In this document: piece after piece, positions 57,633 to 64,000 of the stretch
Numbering within the stretch: position 1 is the stretch's first letter
Layout of the letters: every line of letters starts with the position of its first letter
DNA from: an uncultured Tateyamaria sp.
GTDB taxonomy: Bacteria > Pseudomonadota > Alphaproteobacteria > Rhodobacterales > Rhodobacteraceae
Direction: 5' to 3'
Assembly (NCBI GenBank): GCA_905480645.1
Contig: CAJQRC010000009.1
Span: 1 to 64,000 of the forward strand
DNA: 64,000 nt
Notes under the pieces: model-generated
Databases searched by the model: none
What the model was told of the DNA's origin: nothing
The model's input: the letters and a program-made list of their open reading frames with translations, nothing else
Made by a program: the position numbers and the translations under genes

Positions 57633-58365
57633 GGCTGGTAGTAACGTAATTCACACTCATATCCCTGTCGGACAGTTTCCAGTCCCAGGTGAGTGGGTTA
57701 AATACAAAGCCCCGTTTGTCTACAGGGTTCAGTCCGGCGCGTCCCATAAGGTCAAACAATTCATCTGGTGTAATGAATTTTGACCAATCATGAGTTCCTT
57801 TTGGTAGCCAACGCATTATGTGCTCCGCTCCAACAATAGCCATCATAAAAGATTTGGTATTACGATTAATCGTTGAGCATATGTGTAGACCACCTGGTTT
57901 TAAAAGATTCTTGCAAGCTGTAAGATATGCAAGAGGATCGGCTACATGTTCAACGACTTCCATATTTAAAACTGCATCAAATTTTTCACCTGTAGCTGCC
58001 ATATCTTCTGCCGTCGTATACCGGTAATCAATTGTTAAGCCTGATTGCTCTGCATGTACTTTTGCAACAGGGATGTTCCGTTCTGCAGCATCAGCACCAA
58101 CAACGTCAGCACCAAGGCGGGCCATTGGCTCAGCTAGTAACCCACCACCGCAGCCAATATCGAGAATTCGCAAGTCTGCAAATGGTAAATGTGTTTTCAA
58201 ATCCCGATTAAATTCAGCAGAGATTTGGCTTGTTATATAGTCTAGGCGGCACGGGTTCAGCATGTGTAAAGGCTTAAATTTTCCGTTTGGATCCCACCAT
58301 TCTGCTGCCATTGCCTGGAATTTTGCAATTTCAGCTAGGTCGACGGTTGTTTGATGCGGTTGCAT
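57619..58365 (-). CDS. ubiG: Ubiquinone biosynthesis O-methyltransferase UbiG
   Basis: Catalyses both O-methylations in ubiquinone synthesis. The 248-residue protein has [25 protein letters not shown] at the start and the SAM-binding [29 protein letters not shown], then EVVEHVADP and [10 protein letters not shown]. It is divergent from pip across a 48-nt gap. Confidence 0.94.
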   Translation of the reverse strand: MQPHQTTVDLAEIAKFQAMAAEWWDPNGKFKPLHMLNPCRLDYITSQISAEFNRDLKTHLPFADLRILDIGCGGGLLAEPMARLGADVVGADAAERNIPVAKVHAEQSGLTIDYRYTTAEDMAATGEKFDAVLNMEVVEHVADPLAYLTACKNLLKPGGLHICSTINRNTKSFMMAIVGAEHIMRWLPKGTHDWSKFITPDELFDLMGRAGLNPVDKRGFVFNPLTWDWKLSDRDMSVNYVTTSLNPA

Positions 58366-58413
58366 TTTTTTCTCCGTATGCTCAAGTGCTTTTAAACCTT
58401 ATGTAGGTAAATA

Positions 58414-59385
58414 ATGGACAAACACAGTGATCAAAAGCGCGCGGTACAATATCTTTATCCGCCAATCGACCCCTATGATCAGCAGATTTTGGACGTGGGC
58501 CAAGGTCATCGTATTTATGTTGAGCAGTGCGGTAGCCCTGAAGGTGTGCCTGTTGTAGTGTTACATGGTGGCCCAGGCGGTGGATGTAGTCCCGCGATGC
58601 GTCGCTATTTTGATCCTGAGTATTATCGAATTATTCTGTTTGATCAGCGTGGCTGTGGCCGCTCACGACCGCATGCCTCAGTAACGAACAACACAACATG
58701 GCATTTAGTTGAAGATATAGAACTGATTCGCAATTCACTAGATATAGATGCATGGATTGTCTTTGGTGGGAGCTGGGGAGCTACTCTTGCACTTATCTAT
58801 GCTGAAGAACATCCATCGAGTGTGATCCAGTTAGTTTTGCGTGGCGTTTTTTTAATGATGCAGTCTGAACTTGATTGGTTTTATGGGGGTGGAGCTGGGA
58901 AATTCTGGCCAGAGGTTTGGGAACGTTTTGAAGGACTAATCCCTAAAGATGAGCGTGACGATTTAATAGCTGCCTATCACCGACGTTTATTTTCTGGAGA
59001 TTTGGCGCTTGAGACCCGATTCGCGCGTTCTTGGTCTTCATGGGAAAATGCACTTGCTTCAATTTATTCTACGGGCACTGGTGGCGAACCGTCTGGCGAA
59101 TATGCTCGGGCTTTTGCACGCCTTGAAAACCACTATTTTACGAATTTTGGATTTTTACAATTTGACGGTCAAATTTTGGCACGGACTGAACGTATTAAGC
59201 ATATTCCAGGAGTAATAGTGCAGGGCCGTTATGACATGATATGCCCACCTTACTCAGCGTATGCATTGGCTAAAGCCTGGCCGGCGGGTGAACTTAAAAT
59301 GGTCCGAAACGCAGGTCATGCCTTGTCTGAGCCTGGAATTTCGGCTGAACTGGTCCGTAGTATGGATAGGATTGCAGGTAAATGA
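58414..59385 (+). CDS. pip: Prolyl aminopeptidase
   Basis: Alpha/beta hydrolase that removes N-terminal proline. The 323-residue protein has VVLHGGPGGGCSPAMRRYFDPEYYRIILFDQRGCGRS, the nucleophile loop FGGSWGATLAL, the acidic residue in GRYDMICPP and the His in NAGHALSEPG. It overlaps the next gene by 4 nt. Confidence 0.94.
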   Translation: MDKHSDQKRAVQYLYPPIDPYDQQILDVGQGHRIYVEQCGSPEGVPVVVLHGGPGGGCSPAMRRYFDPEYYRIILFDQRGCGRSRPHASVTNNTTWHLVEDIELIRNSLDIDAWIVFGGSWGATLALIYAEEHPSSVIQLVLRGVFLMMQSELDWFYGGGAGKFWPEVWERFEGLIPKDERDDLIAAYHRRLFSGDLALETRFARSWSSWENALASIYSTGTGGEPSGEYARAFARLENHYFTNFGFLQFDGQILARTERIKHIPGVIVQGRYDMICPPYSAYALAKAWPAGELKMVRNAGHALSEPGISAELVRSMDRIAGK

Positions 59386-60158
59386 CCCGTTTAGATCGTC
59401 GCGCTCTGTTTGCGTCCGGTGCAGCTGCTGCGCTTCTGGCAGCAACAGGTGTGTCGGCTTCACCAAAGCGTGGAGGCCGGTTACGAGCGGCTTTATCTAG
59501 GGCTCTTTTTGACCAGGCGACCAACGCTACGTTATATGAAAACCTGACCGAAATTGGTGCAGATGGAACTGTTCGTGGTGAATTGGCAACTGCATGGGCG
59601 TCTGAAAATGATGCGCGTGTCTGGCGATTTAATTTGCGTAAAGATGTTTTTTTCCATGATGGTACACGATTTGATACATCCCAAGTGCGTCTACCGTTTG
59701 CTCTGAAAAAATTAGGCTCCCATACTTTACAAATTACACTTGATGCGCCTAACCCCAATTTACCGTATCTGCTTGCACATCCAGGTTTTGAGCTGCGCAC
59801 TGATGATGGTATCGGAACAGGCATGTATCAAGTTAAGAAACTTGAGGCAGGAAGGCACTTCATTGGAGTGCGGGTTGCAGATCACTGGAAAGCACTGCGT
59901 GCAGGATGGTTTGATAGTGTTGAGTTTGTTCAGTTTAGCGACAGTAGTATTCGTGCTGAAGCTCTAAGAGATGGAATGGTCGATGTGGCTGATATTAGTC
60001 AACTAGATGGTTATACAGATTATTGCGATTATTTACCCTTACCAGATGGGCAGACAGTGACGTTTATTTTGAGCCAAGCTGTCTCATTACCTTCAAACGT
60101 TGGAAAAGCATGGCCATTAGATAACCTGCGCATGGCAGAACGGTGGTGGATTGCCTGA
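59382..60158 (+). CDS. Short solute-binding protein of the family 5 (oligopeptide-type) group
   Basis: A 258-residue protein with a twin-arginine-like start (LDRRALFASGAAAALLAA) and segments AALSRALFDQATNATLYENLTEI and ATAWASENDARVWRFNLRKDVFFHDGTRFDTSQV, which belong to the first lobe of SBP family 5. Full-length members are about 500 residues, so this is half-size, but its end (NLRMAERWWIA) looks natural rather than cut. No transporter genes accompany it, so its partner is unknown. It is coupled to pip. Confidence 0.75.
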   Translation: MTRLDRRALFASGAAAALLAATGVSASPKRGGRLRAALSRALFDQATNATLYENLTEIGADGTVRGELATAWASENDARVWRFNLRKDVFFHDGTRFDTSQVRLPFALKKLGSHTLQITLDAPNPNLPYLLAHPGFELRTDDGIGTGMYQVKKLEAGRHFIGVRVADHWKALRAGWFDSVEFVQFSDSSIRAEALRDGMVDVADISQLDGYTDYCDYLPLPDGQTVTFILSQAVSLPSNVGKAWPLDNLRMAERWWIA

Positions 60159-60173
60159 GGGGTTGCGGTTCTA

Positions 60174-60234
60174 GGTGGACATGAGTATACGATTCTGAAA
60201 ATCGGCTCGTTGGGTTCCAAACCAACGTACCACC
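60174..60234 (+). ncRNA. Possible structured leader RNA upstream of rimP
   Basis: GGTGG (60174-60178) pairs with CCACC (60230-60234), enclosing a hairpin CGATT-CTGAA-AATCG (60190-60204) and a longer one CGTTGG-GTTCCAAA-CCAACG (60208-60227). It resembles a small cloverleaf, but the T-loop is one base too long and no plausible anticodon is present, so it is not a normal tRNA. It ends just before a strong terminator and the rimP-nusA-infB operon, suggesting a leader or small RNA; I know no family for it. Confidence 0.4.
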
Positions 60235-60243
60235 GGAAAAATA

Positions 60244-60267
60244 AACGGGCCGTGAGCCCGTTTTTTT
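60244..60267 (+). terminator. Intrinsic terminator between the solute-binding gene and rimP
   Basis: AACGGGC (60244-60250) and GCCCGTT (60256-60262) form a stem extended by an A-T pair, with a 5-nt loop and seven Ts (60261-60267). It lies 25 nt before the rimP start, so it either ends upstream transcription or acts as an attenuator of the rimP operon. Confidence 0.85.
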
Positions 60268-60291
60268 GTGCCAACAGCACGTGTAGGAATT

Positions 60292-60900
60292 ATGAATAAC
60301 GACCTGATTGCCAAAGCCGCTATCGACCGTCGCATGGCCGAGATTATCACTCCGGTGATAGAGGATCTTGGCTATGAACTCGTACGTATCCGGCTAATGA
60401 GTGGAAAAGAATCCATTCTGCAGATTATGGCTGACAAACCGGAGGGTGGTATTGAGGTTGATGATTGCGCTTTGATATCGACGGCTGTCAGCGCTATTTT
60501 GGATGTGGAAGATTTGATTTTAGATTCTTATACACTTGAAGTTTCTAGTCCTGGTATTGACCGCCCTTTGACCCGTATTAAAGATTTTGACAACTTCGAG
60601 GGTTATGAGGCGAAGCTTGAAACAGATGAACTGATCGATGGTCGTCGCCGTTTCAAGGGCATGCTGGCAGGTACTGAGGGTGATGAGGTGTTAATTAATT
60701 TAACCGAGGGTACAGTTGGACTAAAGTTTGACTGGCTGAGTGATGCTAAATTGGTTTTGACGGACGACTTGATTAAGGAAATGTTACGCCAACGCAAAGT
60801 AGTTGGTGTACTCAAAGAATCTGATTTTGATGAAATATCTGAAGATGCGTCTGAAAGCGCAGTAATAAATGAGACCGAAGAGTCTAAGGAGAACAGCTGA
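60292..60900 (+). CDS. rimP: Ribosome maturation factor RimP
   Basis: Needed for 30S subunit maturation. The 202-residue protein has [45 protein letters not shown] and [23 protein letters not shown], both family landmarks, then an acidic C-terminal tail. The start is ATG 60292, with AGGAA at 60285-60289; the frame is open further up but those codons overlap the terminator. It ends one base into nusA. Confidence 0.94.
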   Translation: MNNDLIAKAAIDRRMAEIITPVIEDLGYELVRIRLMSGKESILQIMADKPEGGIEVDDCALISTAVSAILDVEDLILDSYTLEVSSPGIDRPLTRIKDFDNFEGYEAKLETDELIDGRRRFKGMLAGTEGDEVLINLTEGTVGLKFDWLSDAKLVLTDDLIKEMLRQRKVVGVLKESDFDEISEDASESAVINETEESKENS

Positions 60901-62522
60901 TGGCTATTACATCTGCAAACCAGCTTGAGCTTTTACAAACTGCTGAGGCGGTTGCTCGTGAAAAGATGATTGACCCGGGTTTGGTTATTGAGGCGATGGA
61001 AGAATCTCTCGCACGGGCGGCAAAGTCCCGTTACGGCGCTGAGATGGATATCCGTGTGGCCATTGACCGTAAAACTGGTAAAGCAACGTTTACACGCGTG
61101 CGCACAGTTGTTGATGAAGAAGAGCTTGAAAACTACCAAGCTGAATTTACCGTTGAGCAGGCTAAACAGTATATGGAAGAGCCTGCTATTGGTGATACTT
61201 TTGTTGAAGAAGTTCCGCCCGTCGAAATGGGCCGTATCGCGGCACAATCTGCCAAACAGGTTATTTTACAAAAAGTAAGAGAAGCCGAACGTGACCGTCA
61301 ATATGAAGAATTTAAAGACCGCGCAGGCACCATTATCAACGCACTAGTTAAGCGCGAGGAGTATGGCAATGTTATTGTAGATGTGGGCGCAGGCGAAGCA
61401 ATTTTACGTCGTAATGAGAAAATTGGTCGGGAATCCTATCGCCCTAATGACCGCATTCGGTGTTATATTAAGGACGTTCGTCGTGAACAGCGTGGCCCTC
61501 AGATTTTCCTGAGCCGAACGGCTCCGGAATTTATGGCTGAGCTATTTAAAATGGAAGTGCCTGAAGTTTATGAGGGCATCATCGAAATTAAAGCCGTTGC
61601 CCGTGATCCGGGCTCTCGTGCTAAAATTGCTGTAATCTCCTATGATAGTTCTATTGATCCCGTCGGCGCATGTGTTGGTATGCGGGGTAGTCGAGTTCAA
61701 GCTGTGGTTAATGAACTTCAGGGTGAAAAGATTGACATCATTCCATGGAATGAGGATCAGCCTACCTTCCTTGTGAACGCATTACAGCCTGCAGAAGTCT
61801 CTAAAGTTGTTCTGGACGAAGAAGCAGGAAAGATTGAAGTTGTTGTACCAGAAGAACAGCTCAGCCTTGCAATTGGCCGTCGTGGACAAAATGTGCGCCT
61901 TGCCAGTCAGCTGACTGCTCTGGATATAGATATTATGACAGAAGCTGATGAATCAGCTCGACGTCAGGCTGAATTTGAAGTTCGCACCAAATTGTTCATG
62001 GATAACTTGGATCTGGATGAATTTTTTGCGCAGCTATTGGTGTCTGAAGGTTTCACAAATCTTGAAGAGGTCGCTTACGTAGAGCGTGATGAGCTTTTGG
62101 TTATCGATGGAGTTGATGAAGGCACGGCGGAAGAACTGCAGGCCCGCGCCCGTGATGTTTTGGAAGCTGCCGCAAAAACTGCTTTGGCGAATGCGCGTGC
62201 TCTTGGTTCGGAAGATAGTCTTATTGAGTTTGACGGTTTGACGCCTCAAATGATTGAAGCATTGGCAAAAGATGACGTTAAAACGTTGGAAGATTTTGCG
62301 ACTTGCGCTGATTGGGAACTTGCTGGCGGGTGGACAACAGTTGACGGTGAACGCCACAAAGATGACGGAGTGCTAGAACCATTTGACGTTTCATTGGAAG
62401 AAGCTCAGCACTTGGTAATGACAGCACGTGTTCTTTTAGGCTGGGTGGATCCAGCAGAATTGGAAGCCAATAATGAAGAAGAGGAACTAGACGTGAGCAC
62501 TACTGAGGGGTCTGAGGTCTGA
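60900..62522 (+). CDS. nusA: Transcription termination/antitermination factor NusA
   Basis: Elongation factor that modulates pausing, termination and antitermination. The 540-residue protein has the N-terminal RNA polymerase-binding domain, an S1 domain (NVIVDVGAGEAILRRNEKIGRES), two KH domains with DPVGACVGMRGSRVQAVVNEL and LAIGRRGQNVRLASQLT, and C-terminal acidic repeats ending DVSTTEGSEV. Start and stop of rimP/nusA overlap by one base. Confidence 0.96.
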   Translation: MAITSANQLELLQTAEAVAREKMIDPGLVIEAMEESLARAAKSRYGAEMDIRVAIDRKTGKATFTRVRTVVDEEELENYQAEFTVEQAKQYMEEPAIGDTFVEEVPPVEMGRIAAQSAKQVILQKVREAERDRQYEEFKDRAGTIINALVKREEYGNVIVDVGAGEAILRRNEKIGRESYRPNDRIRCYIKDVRREQRGPQIFLSRTAPEFMAELFKMEVPEVYEGIIEIKAVARDPGSRAKIAVISYDSSIDPVGACVGMRGSRVQAVVNELQGEKIDIIPWNEDQPTFLVNALQPAEVSKVVLDEEAGKIEVVVPEEQLSLAIGRRGQNVRLASQLTALDIDIMTEADESARRQAEFEVRTKLFMDNLDLDEFFAQLLVSEGFTNLEEVAYVERDELLVIDGVDEGTAEELQARARDVLEAAAKTALANARALGSEDSLIEFDGLTPQMIEALAKDDVKTLEDFATCADWELAGGWTTVDGERHKDDGVLEPFDVSLEEAQHLVMTARVLLGWVDPAELEANNEEEELDVSTTEGSEV

Positions 62523-62545
62523 TTCTCAGGCCTTGAGGCAAACTC

Positions 62546-63166
62546 ATGGGACGCGGTGGCTCCATTAAAGATCGGTCAGATGGACCTAAACGCAAATGTA
62601 TTGCGACAAATGAGTTGCATCTAAAAGATATTTTGATTCGTTTTGTTGTGGGTCCTGATGACCAAATTGTCCCCGATATAGCCGGTAAACTTCCGGGACG
62701 AGGGATTTATGTGTTGGCGCTTCGCTCTGCACTTGAAACAGCGGTAGAAAAAAAACTGTTTGGACGTGCGGCAAAGAAACCCGTGACGGTATCAAACGAT
62801 TTGGTTAACGAAGTGGAACGGCAATTAGCCCGGCGCGTGGTTGATTTGATTGCCTTATCAAGAAAATCTGGCAAAGCTGTGGCTGGTTATGAAAAAGTTA
62901 AGGGCTGGCTTCAAATGGAAGAAGCTCAAGTCCTTGTTCAAGCGGTGGATGGATCGGGGCGTGGCAAGTCTAAGCTTAGTACTCCGCATTACGGAAGTTA
63001 CATCGGATTTTTAACATCTGATGAGTTGGGCTTGGCGTTTGGTCGTCAAACTGTGATACACGGTGCTCTAGCCTCTGGCGGACTCACGCAACGTGTTGTA
63101 GAGGAAGCCAACCGTTTACGCGGTGTGCGCGAAAATGAAGGCGGCAGCGGTCGCTTGGAAGGATAG
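62546..63166 (+). CDS. YlxR (DUF448) RNA-binding protein with L7Ae-like domain
   Basis: A 206-residue protein of two parts: an N-terminal YlxR/DUF448 domain with PKRKCIATNELH, GRGIYVLALRSALETAV, and a C-terminal L7Ae/YlxQ-type domain with RVVDLIALSRKSGKAVAGYEKVKGWL. These proteins bind RNA and accompany nusA and infB; the domain fusion is common in alphaproteobacteria. It lies 23 nt after nusA and 9 nt before infB. Confidence 0.9.
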   Translation: MGRGGSIKDRSDGPKRKCIATNELHLKDILIRFVVGPDDQIVPDIAGKLPGRGIYVLALRSALETAVEKKLFGRAAKKPVTVSNDLVNEVERQLARRVVDLIALSRKSGKAVAGYEKVKGWLQMEEAQVLVQAVDGSGRGKSKLSTPHYGSYIGFLTSDELGLAFGRQTVIHGALASGGLTQRVVEEANRLRGVRENEGGSGRLEG

Positions 63167-63175
63167 ACGAGCTTT

Positions 63176-64000
63176 ATGAGCGATACAGACGGTAAAAAAA
63201 CATTAGGTCTGCGCGGTGGTGCGCGGCCAGGCAACGTAAAACAAAGTTTTAGCCACGGGCGGACTAAGAATGTTGTTGTCGAAACGAAACGCAAACGGGT
63301 TGTTGTACCCAAGGCAGGGGCTCCTAAGGCCACTGGAACTGGTAAAGCATCTGGTGGAGATCCAAGTCGCCGCCCTGCCGGTATCTCTGATGCAGAAATG
63401 GATCGGCGCCTTAAGGCTGTTCAGGCTGCCAAGTCACGCGAAGCTGAAGAATCGGTAAAGCGTGCAGCGGAGGAAAAAATCCGTGAAGAGGACAGAGAGC
63501 GGCGTCGGGCAGAAATAGAGGTCAAGGAACGCGCAGAACAAGAACGCCTTGAAACGGTTCGTATCAAAGAAGAAGAAGAAGCGCGTAAACTTGCTGAACA
63601 AACTGCTGCGGCACAAGCAGCTGCAGAAGTTACAATCACAAAGCCAGCGCCTCGACAACAAACTCAGGCCCCTTCAGCAGCACCGCGTAAAAATGAGCGG
63701 GAGCAAACGCAACGGCCGAAAAATCGTAGTGATGATAGTCGCCGTGCGGGTAAACTGACTCTTTCTGAAGCAACAGGGGGTGGTGCTGGACGTCACCGCT
63801 CTATGGCGTCAATGAAGCGTAAGCAGGAGCGTGCGCGTCAAAAAGCCATGGGAGGTTCTATTGAGCGTGAGAAGGTCGTTAGAACCGTTAATTTGCCTGA
63901 GGCAATAATCGTTTCAGAGCTTGCCAACCGGATGTCAGAGCGTGTGGGTGACGTTGTTAAGTCACTTATGCAAATGGGCTTGATGCTTACACAAAATGAA
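63176..64000 (+). CDS. infB: Translation initiation factor IF-2, N-terminal part
   Basis: The first 275 codons of infB; the gene runs off the right edge without a stop. The start ATG 63176 gives MSDTDGKKTLGLRGGARPGNVKQSF, a typical alphaproteobacterial IF-2 N-terminus. A long Glu/Arg/Lys/Ala-rich helical stretch follows, then VVRTVNLPEAIIVSELANRM, the start of the conserved N-terminal domain. The GTPase domain is outside the window. Confidence 0.95.
   Translation, partial: MSDTDGKKTLGLRGGARPGNVKQSFSHGRTKNVVVETKRKRVVVPKAGAPKATGTGKASGGDPSRRPAGISDAEMDRRLKAVQAAKSREAEESVKRAAEEKIREEDRERRRAEIEVKERAEQERLETVRIKEEEEARKLAEQTAAAQAAAEVTITKPAPRQQTQAPSAAPRKNEREQTQRPKNRSDDSRRAGKLTLSEATGGGAGRHRSMASMKRKQERARQKAMGGSIEREKVVRTVNLPEAIIVSELANRMSERVGDVVKSLMQMGLMLTQNE

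Noticed and set aside
60174-60234. tRNA gene with T-arm-like CGTTGG-GTTCCAAA-CCAACG
   Set aside because: The loop is 8 nt instead of 7, the loop lacks the usual TTCRA wording, there is no proper anticodon loop or D-arm, and no CCA end. Kept only as a possible structured leader.
1-64000. CRISPR arrays, insertion sequences, prophage, toxin-antitoxin or integron structures
   Set aside because: None seen on reading either strand: no repeat-spacer pattern, transposase, integrase or phage gene could be supported.

Overview
The window looks like a chromosomal segment of an AT-rich alphaproteobacterium of the Rhodobacteraceae (Roseobacter group), probably marine and streamlined. The reasons are gene content and order: regB-tsaE-amgK-murU-addB-addA-trxA, hslV-membrane protein-hslU, the Smr/mltA/Tim44//fxsA-secB//dnaQ-coaE-aroE-maf block, hemJ-rho-mnmE-mnmG-rsmG-parA-parB, hemW-rdgB-rph//hrcA-grpE and rimP-nusA-ylxR-infB. 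Intergenic spacing is short, with many 4-nt stop/start overlaps and many TTG or GTG starts. The genus is an inference. No insertion sequence, prophage, CRISPR array, rRNA or convincing tRNA was seen.

Layout. 0-9.2 kb: end of a RegB-type sensor kinase, then tsaE, peptidoglycan recycling (amgK, murU), AddAB recombination and thioredoxin. 9.5-14.1 kb: HslVU protease with a membrane protein between its genes, then an MFS permease. 14.1-20.2 kb: mostly minus-strand genes (Smr, MltA, Tim44-like, DnaQ, CoaE, AroE, Maf) with fxsA and secB on the plus strand. 20.24-20.64 kb: a divergent, very AT-rich intergenic region that is the best candidate for the chromosomal replication origin. 20.6-28 kb: hemJ, rho, mnmE, mnmG, rsmG, parA, parB, with two perfect parS sites lying inside the first codons of mnmG and rsmG. 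28-34.8 kb: hemW, rdgB, rph, hrcA, grpE, mutS. 34.9-45.1 kb: malic enzyme, a decayed region ending in a PfkB-kinase fragment, MsrA, a sulfotransferase-like protein, ArgG, IlvA, two Nudix hydrolases, Hsp33 and a CCA-adding-type enzyme. 45.2-50.9 kb: an ABC exporter pair, an RNA m5U methyltransferase and a NavAb-like voltage-gated sodium channel. 51-53.7 kb: an envelope cluster (two L,D-transpeptidase-fold proteins, a CAP-domain lipoprotein, a lipoprotein with a possible Cys-His-Asp triad). 53.8-60.2 kb: HemH, an NDUFAF5-like methyltransferase, glutaredoxin, a nitrilase-family amidase, MarR, UbiG, prolyl aminopeptidase and a short solute-binding protein. 60.2-64 kb: a structured leader with an intrinsic terminator, then rimP-nusA-ylxR-infB (infB runs off the end).

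How it fits together. The centre of interest is the replication and segregation locus. The maf-hemJ gap sits where Caulobacter has oriC (between hemE and the RP001-type gene), carries one perfect and one near-perfect DnaA box around an AT-rich core, lies about 3.4 and 5.3 kb from the parS sites and about 6 kb from parAB, and coincides with an apparent switch in plus-strand G versus C content. Most of the rest is ordinary housekeeping. I did not see a clearly new multi-gene system. The observations most worth checking are the origin, the parS sites inside genes, the rimP leader RNA, the rho leader hairpins, the PfkB remnant and the unassigned lipoprotein.
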